Below, piece after piece: positions 30,405 through 43,708 of a stretch of DNA of 64,000 bases. The stretch's first letter is position 1. The number at the start of each line of letters is the position of its first letter. Under the pieces are notes generated by a model. It worked only from the letters and a program-made list of their open reading frames with translations. It was not told where the DNA came from and did not search any database. The stretch comes from Anadara kagoshimensis. Its lineage: Eukaryota > Mollusca > Bivalvia > Arcoida > Arcidae. The position numbers and the translations under genes are program-made. The stretch lies in contig CM037868.1 in the NCBI GenBank assembly GCA_021292105.1, forward strand, positions 30,998,578 through 31,062,577. Reading direction: 5' to 3'.

Positions 30405-33400
30405 TATGGTTACCCCAGTGCCTCGGAACACATTGGCTTAAAGCTTCAATGTAAGCCCATACCATTATACAGTGTATTTTATAAAGACGGAAAGTAAAGT
30501 GCCTGAGCAAAGTGAAGCTTTCACTGTGCTCAATTTCAATATCATTTTGTACTACTATGCTTAGGCAATGTCACTACCAAGTATGGTTACCCCCAGTGCC
30601 TCGGAACACATTGGCTTAAAGCTTCAATGTAAGCCCATACCATTTATACAGTATTTCATAAGACGGAAAGTAAAGTGCCTGAGCAAAGTGAAGCTTTCAC
30701 TGTGCTCGGAATTTCAAATATCATTTTGTACTACTATGCTTAGGCAATGTCACTACCAAGTATGGTTACCCCCAGTGCCTCGGAACACATTGGCTTAAAG
30801 CTTCAATGTAAGCCCATACCATTATATACAGTGTATTTCATAAGACGGAAAGTAAAGTGCCTGAGCAAAGTGAAGCTTTCACTGTGCTCGGAATTTCGAA
30901 ATATCATTTTGTACTACTATGCTTAGGCAATGTCACTACCAAGTATGGTTACCCCCAGTGCCTCGGAACACATTGGCTTAAAGCTTCAATGTAAGCCCAT
31001 ACCATTATACAGTGTATTTCATAAGACGGAAAGTAAAGTGCCTGAGCAAAGTGAAGCTTTCACTGTGCTCGGAATTTCGAAATATCATTTTGTACTACTA
31101 TGCTTAGGCAATGTCACTACCAAGTATGGTTACCCCAGTGCCTCGGAACACATTGGCTTAAAGCTTCAATGTAAGCCCATACCATTATACAGTGTATTTC
31201 ATAAGACGGAAAGTAAAGTGCCTGAGCAAAGTGAAGCTTTCACTGTGCTCGGAATTTCGAATATCATTTTGTACTACTATGCTTAGGCAATGTCACTACC
31301 AAGTATGGTTACCCCCAGTGCCTCGGAACACATTGGCTTAAAGCTTCAATGTAAGCCCATACCATTTATACAGTGTATTTCATAAGACGGAAAGTAAAGT
31401 GCCTGAGCAAAGTGAAGCTTTCACTGTGCTCGGAATTTCGAAATATCATTTTGTACTACTATGCTTAGGCAATGTCACTACCAAGTATGGTTACCCCCAG
31501 TGCCTCGGAACACATTGGCTTAAAGCTTCAATGTAAGCCCATACCATTATACAGTGTATTTCATATAGACGGAAAGTAAAGTGCCTGAGCAAAGTGAAGC
31601 TTTCACTGTGCTCGGAATTTCGAAATATCATTTTGTACTACTATGCTTAGGCAATGTCACTACCAAGTATGGTTACCCCCAGTGCCTCGGAACACATTGG
31701 CTTAAAGCTTCAATGTAAGCCCATACCATTATACAGTGTATTTCATAAGACGGAAAGTAAAGAGCCTGAGCAAAGTGAAGCTTTCACTGTGCTCGGAATT
31801 TCGAAATATCATTTTGTACTACTATGCTTAGGCAATGTCACTACCAAGTATGGTTACCCCCAGTGCCTCGGAACACATTGGCTTAAAGCTTCAATGTAAG
31901 CCCATACCATTATACAGTGTATTTCATAAGACGGAAAGTAAAGTGCCTGAGCAAAGTGAAGCTTTCACTGTGCTCGGAATTTCGAAATATCATTTTGTAC
32001 TACTATGCTTAGGCAATGTCACTACCAAGTATGGTTACCCCCAGTGCCTCGGAACACATTGGCTTAAAGCTTCAATGTAAGCCCATACCATTATACAGTG
32101 TATTTCATATAGACGGAAAGTAAAGTGCCTGAGCAAAGTGAAGCTTTCACTGTGCTCGGAATTTCGAAATATCATTTTGTACTACTATGCTTAGGCAATG
32201 TCACTACCAAGTATGGTTACCCCCAGTGCCTCGGAACACATTGGCTTAAAGCTTCAATGTAAGCCCATACCATTATACAGTGTATTTCATATAGACGGAA
32301 AGTAAAGTGAGCAAAGTGAAGCTTTCACTGTGCTCGGAATTTCGAAATATCATTTTGTACTACTATGCTTAGGCAATGTCACTACCAAGTATGGTTACCC
32401 CCAGTGCCTCGGAACACATTGGCTTAAAGCTTCAATGTAAGCCCATACCATATATACAGTATTTCATAAGACGGAAAGTAAAGTGCCTGAGCAAAGTGAA
32501 GCTTTCACTGTGCTCGGAATTTCAATATCATTTTGTACTACTATGCTTAGGCAATGTCACTACCAAGTATGGTTACCCCCAGTGCCTCGGAACACATTGG
32601 CTTAAAGCTTCAATGTAAGCCCATACCATTATACAGTGTATTTCATAAGACGGAAAGTAAAGTGCCTGAGCAAAGTGAAGCTTTCACTGTGCTCGGAATT
32701 TCGAATATCATTTTGTACTACTATGCTTAGGCAATGTCACTACCAAGTATGGTTACCCCCAGTGCCTCGGAACACATTGGCTTAAAGCTTCAATGTAAGC
32801 CCATACCATTATACAGTGTATTTCATAAGACGGAAAGTAAAGTGCCTGAGCAAAGTGAAGCTTTCACTGTGCTCGGAATTTCGAAATATCATTTTGTACT
32901 ACTATGCTTAGGCAATGTCACTACCAAGTATGGTTACCCCCAGTGCCTCGGAACACATTGGCTTAAAGCTTCAATGTAAGCCCATACCATATATACAGTA
33001 TTTCATATAGACGGAAAGTAAAGTGCCTGAGCAAAGTGAAGCTTTCACTGTGCTCGGAATTTCGAATATCATTTTGTACTACTATGCTTAGGCAATGTCA
33101 CTACCAAGTATGGTTACCCCCAGTGCCTCGGAACACATTGGCTTAAAGCTTCAATGTAAGCCCATACCATTATACAGTGTATTTCATAAGACGGAAAGTA
33201 AAGTGCCTGAGCAAAGTGAAGCTTTCACTGTGCTCGGAATTTCGAAATATCATTTTGTACTACTATGCTTAGGCAATGTCACTACCAAGTATGGTTACCC
33301 CCAGTGCCTCGGAACACATTGGCTTAAAGCTTCAATGTAAGCCCATACCATTATACAGTGTATTTCATAAGACGGAAAGTAAAGTGCCTGAGCAAAGTGA

Positions 33401-35520
33401 AGCTTTCACTGTGCTCGGAATTTCAAATATCATTTTGTACTACTATGCTTAGGCAATGTCACTACCAAGTATGGTTACCCCCAGTGCCTCGGAACACATT
33501 GGCTTAAAGCTTCAATGTAAGCCCATACCATTATACAGTATTTCATAAGACGGAAAGTAAAGTGCCTGAGCAAAGTGAAGCTTTCACTGTGCTCGGAATT
33601 TCGAAATATCATTTTGTACTACTATGCTTAGGCAATGTCACTACCAAGTATGGTTACCCCCAGTGCCTCGGAACACATTGGCTTAAAGCTTCAATGTAAG
33701 CCCATACCATTATACAGTGTATTTCATATAGACGGAAAGTAAAGTGCCTGAGCAAAGTGAAGCTTTCACTGTGCTCGGAATTTCGAAATATCATTTTGTA
33801 CTACTATGCTTAGGCAATGTCACTACCAAGTATGGTTACCCCCAGTGCCTCGGAACACATTGGCTTAAAGCTTCAATGTAAGCCCATACCATTATACAGT
33901 GTATTTCATAAGACGGAAAGTAAAGTGCCTGAGCAAAGTGAAGCTTTCACTGTGCTCGGAATTTCGAAATATCATTTTGTACTACTATGCTTAGGCAATG
34001 TCACTACCAAGTATGGTTACCCCCAGTGCCTCGGAACACATTGGCTTAAAGCTTCAATGTAAGCCCATACCATTATACAGTATTTCATAAGACGGAAAGT
34101 AAAGTGCCTGAGCAAAGTGAAGCTTTCACTGTGCTCGGAATTTCGAATATCATTTTGTACTACTATGCTTAGGCAATGTCACTACCAAGTATGGTTACCC
34201 CCAGTGCCTCGGAACACATTGGCTTAAAGCTTCAATGTAAGCCCATACCATTATACAGTATTTCATAAGACGGAAAGTAAAGTGCCTGAGCAAAGTGAAG
34301 CTTTCACTGTGCTCGGAATTTCGAAATATCATTTTGTACTACTATGCTTAGGCAATGTCACTACCAAGTATGGTTACCCCCAGTGCCTCGGAACACATTG
34401 GCTTAAAGCTTCAATGTAAGCCCATACCATTATACAGTGTATTTCATATAGACGGAAAGTAAAGTGCCTGAGCAAAGTGAAGCTTTCACTGTGCTCGGAA
34501 TTTCGAATATCATTTTGTACTACTATGCTTAGGCAATGTCACTACCAAGTATGGTTACCCCCAGTGCCTCGGAACACATTGGCTTAAAGCTTCAATGTAA
34601 GCCCATACCATTATACAGTGTATTTCATAAGACGGAAAGTAAAGTGCCTGAGCAAAGTGAAGCTTTCACTGTGCTCGGAATTTCGAATATCATTTTGTAC
34701 TACTATGCTTAGGCAATGTCACTACCAAGTATGGTTACCCCCAGTGCCTCGGAACACATTGGCTTAAAGCTTCAATGTAAGCCCATACCATTTATACAGT
34801 ATTTCATAAGACGGAAAGTAAAGTGCCTGAGCAAAGTGAAGCTTTCACTGTGCTCGGAATTTCGAATATCATTTTGTACTACTATGCTTAGGCAATGTCA
34901 CTACCAAGTATGGTTACCCCCAGTGCCTCGGAACACATTGGCTTAAAGCTTCAATGTAAGCCCATACCATTATACAGTATTTCATAAGACGGAAAGTAAA
35001 GTGCCTGAGCAAAGTGAAGCTTTCACTGTGCTCGGAATTTCGCAATATCATTTTGTACTACTATGCTTAGGCAATGTCACTACCAAGTATGGTTACCCCC
35101 AGTGCCTCGGAACACATTGGCTTAAAGCTTCAATGTAAGCCCATACCATTATACAGTATTTCATAAGACGGAAAGTAAAGTGCCTGAGCAAAGTGAAGCT
35201 TTCACTGTGCTCGGAATTTCGCAATATCATTTTGTACTACTATGCTTAGGCAATGTCACTACCAAGTATGGTTACCCCCAGTGCCTCGGAACACATTGGC
35301 TTAAAGCTTCAATGTAAGCCCATACCATATATACAGTATTTCAATAGACGGAAAGTAAAGTGCCTGAGCAAAGTGAAGCTTTCACTGTGCTCGGAATTTC
35401 GAAATATCATTTTGTACTACTATGCTTAGGCAATGTCACTACCAAGTATGGTTACCCCAGTGCCTCGGAACACATTGGCTTAAAGCTTCAATAAGCCCAT
35501 GCCATTATACAGTATATTCT
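30405..35520 (+). repeat. 180-bp satellite, sub-array 1b (29 monomers)
   Basis: Twenty-nine monomers, mostly homogeneous, dominated by the CATAAGACGGAAAGTAAAGT subtype. Units of about 181 bases put successive copies in different frames, while 180-base units keep frame. This is why apparent 76-118-residue frames starting MSLPSMVTP recur throughout; they are by-products of the repeat. Confidence 0.95.
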
Positions 35521-36060
35521 ATAGACGGAAAGTAAACCGCCTGAACAATGTGAAGCTTCTCTACCAAGTATTGTAATCAATGTATCGGAACACATTGTGT
35601 AAAAAATTCAATAGACGTACCGTATATTTCATATAGTCGTTTAGTAAACTGTTTGAGCATAGTTAGGCTTACATTCTGGTTAACGGTTGATAACATCGTG
35701 TTGATATACTATTCTGATACTATGTCACTACTAAGTACTGTTTCCTGTAGTGTTTTGAATTTTGACTTAAAGCATCAATCTAAGCAAATGTCATCACACA
35801 ATAAATTATACATACGTGGAAAGTCAGAAAGGTTCTGACATGGTGAAGTTTCATTTTATTGACAATTATAAATTCAAGTTAATATATAAAGTATAAACAA
35901 TGTCACTACTAATTATGGTTATCTTCAGTACAGTGCCATGGATCTCATCGATCTAAGCCCTTGGAATATGCATAAAGTAAAATTTCAGGCAAAATGAAAT
36001 TTTCACTCTTTGGTAATTTTTTAAATGACATACTGTAACACCTCATATGGGAATTGTCAC
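35521..36060 (+). repeat. Decayed edge of the satellite array
   Basis: Three or so strongly diverged monomers can still be followed. CTACCAAGTATTGTAATCAA (35560), TCACTACTAAGTACTGTTTC (35725) and TCACTACTAATTATGGTTAT (35903) each stand where the TCACTACCAAGTATGGTTAC word is expected. The spacing is about 165-180 bases, with loss increasing away from the array. Confidence 0.8.
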
Positions 36061-36915
36061 TATAGAATAGAAACTGATCTAGAGGCCATTTTTGAAAATC
36101 AACGAAATAGAACTGAGACCCTCAGAACATATGTTCCGAAAGTAACATATCAAAATTTGATATAATCGAAAGGCAAGGGCTCTGGGCAGTCAAACTTAAA
36201 CTTCCATTGTGCGTTTTTTTTTCTATCTTTATAACAGTTTTTTTTTGGAATTATTTTTATAACCCTAACAGCCCATGGGCCTGATACAGTCACCTGATAA
36301 GTAATGGCTAGCTGATAGATTTAAAGAAAACATAGATACTGAAACCCCAATGACGTTTTTTACATCATAATGACCATTATATCAATACCTACAACATTCT
36401 AATATACATGCCTATACAAAAAGTTTATGGTTTTCGAAATAATAATTATAATCAGAGGTAAAAAAAATTAGGGCACGACTTTCACAATTGACCTCGACCT
36501 CATTTTGAAGATACTAACAAGACGATGCCAAAACTGAAAACCCCATGTCATTATCTGGTCAAATAGTCAAGTTATAACAATTTGAAGCTATTTTCCGATT
36601 TTTTTCAAAATTAAACGCAAAAACGCGTAACCTACTTTTTGTCCGAATTTCACAAAATAAACAAACTATAGGCTTAAGACCCTAGAAAAGCCAAATATCA
36701 CATCAGATTTTTTTCTCCAATCAAAACTTTCGGAGAAGAAGATTTTTTAAAGATTTTTGCACCCCCTAGGTCACCTTAACCTAGTTATGGTAGCCATGGC
36801 AACGCCACGAACAAATCTAAATTGCACCGGCCATATATACTTCTGACCAAGTTTCATTGAAATCTGTCCAGTAGTTTCAGAGAAGTCGAAAATATGTGTT
36901 AACGACGCACGCAGG

Positions 36916-36957
<42 letters not shown>

Positions 36958-37469
36958 TACACACGCTGCGCTATGCCATAAGCTCACATGACCTTTCGGT
37001 CAGGTGAGCTAAAAATGGGCAATGTCACTACAGAGAATCAAAGACAAATAATAGGGACAATTGTTCCGAAAGTAATTAAATAGATTGGAATCAGAACACG
37101 GGTTTTTCATAAAACAAAAGAAAAATTGGCACAGCAAATCGAAAGTTAAGAATAAATATATTTGTACTTTTGTTCATAGTTTCGTATTTTGTCACAAGTT
37201 CGTTTTTGTCCACAAGTTCGTACATTTGTCCACAGTTTCGGATTTTCGTCCACGGTCTAACCACAAAATTACTAAACAAAAATGTCTATGATATCTTACA
37301 TGGGGCTACCCCTTTATAATTTGTATTTTAAAGAAATGCTTCTTAAATACAATAAAATAATATCTTAAATGTAGCAAAACATTGCAGATTCAACTATCAC
37401 TTTCAATAAACACGATAAATACGAAACTAAATGAAAATTTTCGCGGTCTATTTCAAAACTTAAAAATGA
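36061..37469. repeat. Spacer between opposed satellite arrays, with a dispersed repeat
   Basis: A dispersed element occupies about 36180-37015. It includes GACCAAGTTTCATTGAAATC, a (CA)n tract at 36918-36951, and an end with ACCTTTCGGTCAGGTGAGCT. A worn satellite word, GGGCAATGTCACTAC, sits at 37017-37031, and GTTCCGAAAGTAA occurs on both sides of the element (36134 and 37065). No supported gene is present. Confidence 0.65.
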
Positions 37470-40400
37470 TTATATTGAAGCTTTAAGCCAATGTGTTCCG
37501 AGGCACTGGGGGTAACCATACTTGGTAGTGACATTGCCTAAGCATAGTAGTACAAAATGATATTTCGAAATTCCGAGCACAGTGAAAGCTTCACTTTGCT
37601 CAGGCTCTTTATTTTCCGTCTATAGGAAATACACTGTATAATGGTATGGGCTTACATTGAAGCTTTAAGCCAATGTGTTCCGAGGCACTGGGGGTAACCA
37701 TACTTGGTAGTGACATTCCTAAGCATAGTAGTACAAAATGATATTTCGAAATTCCGAGCACAGTGAAAGCTTCACTTTGCTCAGGCTCTTTACTTTCCGT
37801 CTATAGGAAATACACTGTATAATGGTATGGGCTTACATTGAAGCTTTAAGCCAATGTGTTCCGAGGCACTGGGGGTAACCATACTTGGTAGTGACATTGC
37901 CTAAGCATAGTAGTACAAAATGATATTTCGAAATTCCGAGCACAGTGAAAGCTTCACTTTGCTCAGGCTCTTTATTTTCCGTCTATAGGAAATACACTGT
38001 ATAATGGTATGGGCTTACATTGAAGCTTTAAGCCAATGTGTTCCGAGGCACTGGGGGTAACCATACTTGGTAGTGACATTGCCTAAGCATAGTAGTACAA
38101 AATGATATTTCGAAATTCCGAGCACAGTGAAAGCTTCACTTTGCTCAGGCTCTTTATTTTCCGTCTATAGGAAATACACTGTATAATGGTATGGGCTTAC
38201 ATTGAAGCTTTAAGCCAATGTGTTCCGAGGCACTGGGGGTAACCATACTTGGTAGTGACATTGCCTAAGCATAGTAGTACAAAATGATATTTCGAAATTC
38301 CGAGCACAGTGAAAGCTTCACTTTGCTCAGGCTCTTTACTTTCCGTCTATAGGAAATACACTGTATAATGGTATGGGCTTACATTGAAGCTTTAAGCCAA
38401 TGTGTTCCGAGGCACTGGGGGTAACCATACTTGGTAGTGACATTGCCTAAGCATAGTAGTACAAAATGATATTTCGAAATTCCGAGCACAGTGAAAGCTT
38501 CACTTTGCTCAGGCTCTTTATTTTCCGTCATAGGAAATACACTGTATAATGGTATGGGCTTACATTGAAGCTTTAAGCCAATGTGTTCCGAGGCACTGGG
38601 GGTAACCATACTTGGTAGTGACATTGCCTAAGCATAGTAGTACAAAATGATATTTCGAAATTCCGAGCACAGTGAAAGCTTCACTTTGCTCAGGCTCTTT
38701 ATTTTCCGTCTATAGGAAATACACTGTATAATGGTATGGGCTTACATTGAAGCTTTAAGCCAATGTGTTCCGAGGCACTGGGGGTAACCATACTTGGTAG
38801 TGACATTGCCTAAGCATAGTAGTACAAAATGATATTTCGAAATTCCGAGCACAGTGAAAGCTTCACTTTGCTCAGGCTCTTTACTTTCCGTCTATAGGAA
38901 ATACACTGTATAATGGTATGGGCTTACATTGAAGCTTTAAGCCAATGTGTTCCGAGGCACTGGGGGTAACCATACTTGGTAGTGACATTGCCTAAGCATA
39001 GTAGTACAAAATGATATTTCGAAATTCCGAGCACAGTGAAAGCTTCACTTTGCTCAGGCTCTTTACTTTCCGTCTATGAAATACACTGTATAATGGTATG
39101 GGCTTACATTGAAGCTTTAAGCCAATGTGTTCCGAGGCACTGGGGGTAACCATACTTGGTAGTGACATTGCCTAAGCATAGTAGTACAAAATGATATTTC
39201 GAAATTCCGAGCACAGTGAAAGCTTCACTTTGCTCAGGCCTTTACTTTCCGTCTATGAAATACTGTATAATGGTATGGGCTTACATTGAAGCTTTAAGCC
39301 AATGTGTTCCGAGGCACTGGGGGTAACCATACTTGGTAGTGACATTGCCTAAGCATAGTAGTACAAAATGATATTTCGAAATTCCGAGCACAGTGAAAGC
39401 TTCACTTTGCTCAGGCTCTTTATTTCCGTCTATAGGAAATACACTGTATAATGGTATGGGCTTACATTGAAGCTTTAAGCCAATGTGTTCCGAGGCACTG
39501 GGGGTAACCATACTTGGTAGTGACATTGCCTAAGCATAGTAGTACAAAATGATATTTCGAAATTCCGAGCACAGTGAAAGCTTCACTTTGCTCAGGCTCT
39601 TTACTTTCCGTCTATAGGAAATACACTGTATAATGGTATGGGCTTACATTGAAGCTTTAAGCCAATGTGTTCCGAGGCACTGGGGGTAACCATACTTGGT
39701 AGTGACATTGCCTAAGCATAGTAGTACAAAATGATATTTCGAAATTCCGAGCACAGTGAAAGCTTCACTTTGCTCAGGCTCTTTACTTTCCGTCTATAGG
39801 AAATACACTGTATAATGGTATGGGCTTACATTGAAGCTTTAAGCCAATGTGTTCCGAGGCACTGGGGGTAACCATACTTGGTAGTGACATTGCCTAAGCA
39901 TAGTAGTACAAAATGATATTTCGAAATTCCGAGCACAGTGAAAGCTTCACTTTGCTCAGGCTCTTTACTTTCCGTCTATAGGAAATACACTGTATAATGG
40001 TATGGGCTTACATTGAAGCTTTAAGCCAATGTGTTCCGAGGCACTGGGGGTAACCATACTTGGTAGTGACATTGCCTAAGCATAGTAGTACAAAATGATA
40101 TTTCGAAATTCCGAGCACAGTGAAAGCTTCACTTTGCTCAGGCTCTTTATTTTCCGTCTATAGGAAATACACTGTATAATGGTATGGGCTTACATTGAAG
40201 CTTTAAGCCAATGTTTCCGAGGCACTGGGGGTAACCATACTTGGTAGTGACATTGCCTAAGCATAGTAGTACAAAATGATATTTCGAAATTCCGAGCACA
40301 GTGAAAGCTTCACTTTGCTCAGGCTCTTTACTTTCCGTCTATAGGAAATACACTGTATAATGGTATGGGCTTACATTGAAGCTTTAAGCCAATGTGTTCC

Positions 40401-42025
40401 GAGGCACTGGGGGTAACCATACTTGGTAGTGACATTGCCTAAGCATAGTAGTACAAAATGATATTTCGAAATTCCGAGCACAGTGAAAGCTTCACTTTGC
40501 TCAGCTCTTTATTTTCCGTCTATGAAATACACTGTATAATGGTATGGGCTTACATTGAAGCTTTAAGCCAATGTGTTCCGAGGCACTGGGGGTAACCATA
40601 CTTGGTAGTGACATTGCCTAAGCATAGTAGTACAAAATGATATTTCGAAATTCCGAGCACAGTGAAAGCTTCACTTTGCTCAGGCTCTTTATTTTCCGTC
40701 TAGGAAATACACTGTATAATGGTATGGGCTTACATTGAAGCTTTAAGCCAATGTGTTCCGAGGCACTGGGGGTAACCATACTTGGTAGTGACATTGCCTA
40801 AGCATAGTAGTACAAAATGATATTTCGAAATTCCGAGCACAGTGAAAGCTTCACTTTGCTCAGGCTCTTTACTTTCCGTCTATAGGAAATACACTGTATA
40901 ATGGTATGGGCTTACATTGAAGCTTTAAGCCAATGTGTTCCGAGGCACTGGGGGTAACCATACTTGGTAGTGACATTGCCTAAGCATAGTAGTACAAAAT
41001 GATATTTCGAAATTCCGAGCACAGTGAAAGCTTCACTTTGCTCAGGCTCTTTACTTTCCGTCTATGAAATACACTGTATAATGGTATGGGCTTACATTGA
41101 AGCTTTAAGCCAATGTGTTCCGAGGCACTGGGGGTAACCATACTTGGTAGTGACATTGCCTAAGCATAGTAGTACAAAATGATATTTCGAAATTCCGAGC
41201 ACAGTGAAAGCTTCACTTTGCTCAGGCTTTACTTTCCGTCTATGAAATACACTGTATAATGGTATGGGCTTACATTGAAGCTTTAAGCCAATGTGTTCCG
41301 AGGCACTGGGGGTAACCATACTTGGTAGTGACATTGCCTAAGCATAGTAGTACAAAATGATATTTCGAAATTCCGAGCACAGTGAAAGCTTCACTTTGCT
41401 CAGGCTCTTATTTTCCGTCTATAGGAAATACACTGTATAATGGTATGGGCTTACATTGAAGCTTTAAGCCAATGTGTTCCGAGGCACTGGGGGTAACCAT
41501 ACTTGGTAGTGACATTGCCTAAGCATAGTAGTACAAAATGATATTTCGAAATTCCGAGCACAGTGAAAGCTTCACTTTGCTCAGGCTCTTTACTTTCCGT
41601 CTATAGGAAATACACTGTATAATGGTATGGGCTTACATTGAAGCTTTAAGCCAATGTGTTCCGAGGCACTGGGGGTAACCATACTTGGTAGTGACATTGC
41701 CTAAGCATAGTAGTACAAAATGATATTTCGAAATTCCGAGCACAGTGAAAGCTTCACTTTGCTCAGGCTCTTATTTTCCGTCTATAGGAAATACACTGTA
41801 TAATGGTATGGGCTTACATTGAAGCTTTAAGCCAATGTGTTCCGAGGCACTGGGGGTAACCATACTTGGTAGTGACATTGCCTAAGCATAGTAGTACAAA
41901 ATGATATTTCGAAATTCCGAGCACAGTGAAAGCTTCACTTTGCTCAGGCTCTTTATTTTCCGTCTATAGGAAATACACTGTATAATGGTATGGGCTTACA
42001 TTGAAGCTTTAAGCCAATGTGTTCC
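37470..42025 (-). repeat. 180-bp satellite, array 2 in opposite orientation (25 monomers to the gap)
   Basis: Twenty-five monomers are seen, read on the minus strand as the same unit as array 1. The subtype is CCTATAGACGGAAA with AGAGCCTGAGC, closer to some monomers of sub-array 1a than to 1b. ATTTTCC and ACTTTCC variants alternate irregularly. The array is cut by the assembly gap, so its true length is unknown. Confidence 0.95.
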
Positions 42026-43025
42026 NNNNNNNNNNNNNNNNNNNNNNNNNNNNNNNNNNNNNNNNNNNNNNNNNNNNNNNNNNNNNNNNNNNNNNNNNNN
42101 NNNNNNNNNNNNNNNNNNNNNNNNNNNNNNNNNNNNNNNNNNNNNNNNNNNNNNNNNNNNNNNNNNNNNNNNNNNNNNNNNNNNNNNNNNNNNNNNNNNN
42201 NNNNNNNNNNNNNNNNNNNNNNNNNNNNNNNNNNNNNNNNNNNNNNNNNNNNNNNNNNNNNNNNNNNNNNNNNNNNNNNNNNNNNNNNNNNNNNNNNNNN
42301 NNNNNNNNNNNNNNNNNNNNNNNNNNNNNNNNNNNNNNNNNNNNNNNNNNNNNNNNNNNNNNNNNNNNNNNNNNNNNNNNNNNNNNNNNNNNNNNNNNNN
42401 NNNNNNNNNNNNNNNNNNNNNNNNNNNNNNNNNNNNNNNNNNNNNNNNNNNNNNNNNNNNNNNNNNNNNNNNNNNNNNNNNNNNNNNNNNNNNNNNNNNN
42501 NNNNNNNNNNNNNNNNNNNNNNNNNNNNNNNNNNNNNNNNNNNNNNNNNNNNNNNNNNNNNNNNNNNNNNNNNNNNNNNNNNNNNNNNNNNNNNNNNNNN
42601 NNNNNNNNNNNNNNNNNNNNNNNNNNNNNNNNNNNNNNNNNNNNNNNNNNNNNNNNNNNNNNNNNNNNNNNNNNNNNNNNNNNNNNNNNNNNNNNNNNNN
42701 NNNNNNNNNNNNNNNNNNNNNNNNNNNNNNNNNNNNNNNNNNNNNNNNNNNNNNNNNNNNNNNNNNNNNNNNNNNNNNNNNNNNNNNNNNNNNNNNNNNN
42801 NNNNNNNNNNNNNNNNNNNNNNNNNNNNNNNNNNNNNNNNNNNNNNNNNNNNNNNNNNNNNNNNNNNNNNNNNNNNNNNNNNNNNNNNNNNNNNNNNNNN
42901 NNNNNNNNNNNNNNNNNNNNNNNNNNNNNNNNNNNNNNNNNNNNNNNNNNNNNNNNNNNNNNNNNNNNNNNNNNNNNNNNNNNNNNNNNNNNNNNNNNNN
43001 NNNNNNNNNNNNNNNNNNNNNNNNN
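42026..43025. other. Assembly gap, 1000 N
   Basis: Exactly 1000 undetermined bases. Satellite reaches the left edge in mid-monomer and unrelated sequence resumes at the right edge, so the gap hides the outer end of array 2. A round length suggests a placeholder rather than a measured size. Confidence 0.99.
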
Positions 43026-43148
43026 GTTGCACCAACACCGTGTTTCAAAATTGTTTTCAAATTAACAAGTTAATTAATTGGAAAATGCGAGACGGCAATA
43101 AAATGAATATTTATAAATATTGTATATATAAGAAAAAAGGTTATTTTC

Positions 43149-43257
43149 CAATGTCTTTTTGAACTTGCAAAGTATAATGGGCTGTCTCAAATTTTTCCAC
43201 AAAAGCCTTTGCCTTTTATGCCATTTGAGAAAGCTCATTATACTTTGCAAGACATTG
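43149..43257. repeat. Hairpin-forming inverted repeat
   Basis: CTTGCAAAGTATAATG (43164-43179) pairs perfectly with CATTATACTTTGCAAG (43236-43251). Inside that, CTCAAAT pairs with ATTTGAG after a small internal bulge. Outside it, CAATGTC and ACATTG nearly pair. The folded length is about 90-105 nucleotides. It could be a foldback MITE or a microRNA-like hairpin. Confidence 0.7.
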
Positions 43258-43460
43258 AAAAATTACCTAATTACTTAAATAAAATTTAATATTAAAGTAT
43301 TATGTGTTGGTGGTTACATTTATGTTTAAAATGTATACTTTTGTTAAAATCAAAGTGGCAAAGTTCTAAATCGAGAATCAAACAATGAAGTTTTATTGTG
43401 CATTTCTATATCTCCAATGGATTCTTGTTAAAAATATAACTGAAATCTCCAATGGATTCT

Positions 43461-43610
43461 TACCACTTTGGTAGCTCAGTTTGTAGAGTGCTGCCTGTCG
43501 GAAGTGGTTAGTTTGATCAAAAAGAATAAAGTTAATGAATGTTCTTTTTCCAAGCACTTGACATTTAGAAATGAAAGTTGCAGGGTGCTTTCGAAAAAAG
43601 ACCTTAAAAA
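43461..43610 (+). mobile_element. SINE family A, internally deleted
   Basis: The head TTTGGTAGCTCAGTTTGTAG is followed, after a short unrelated stretch, by the family body word CAAGCACTTGACATTTAGAA. An open frame across it (43468-43701) is SINE sequence, not a gene. Confidence 0.75.
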
Positions 43611-43708
43611 AATTGATGCCTCTTGTTACAATAGTAAATTCCTGTTTAAGTATCCGGGTACTTTAGATGTTGCCAATAGATTTTTTAAAGCAGCTATTTA
43701 AGTATATA

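Noticed and set aside
31654..34946. Recurring 76-118-residue open frames beginning MSLPSMVTP, also on the minus strand at 38379-41334
   Set aside because: They recur with the 180-bp satellite period, span monomer junctions, stop wherever a one-base indel occurs, and have no splice or promoter context. They are by-products of a tandem repeat.
36900..36962. Cys/Val-rich minus-strand frame at 36771-36962
   Set aside because: It is a translation of the CA microsatellite inside a dispersed repeat.
41953..43162. Open frames of 348-381 residues across the N tract
   Set aside because: Most of their length is undetermined sequence; the few real residues are satellite or unrelated flank.
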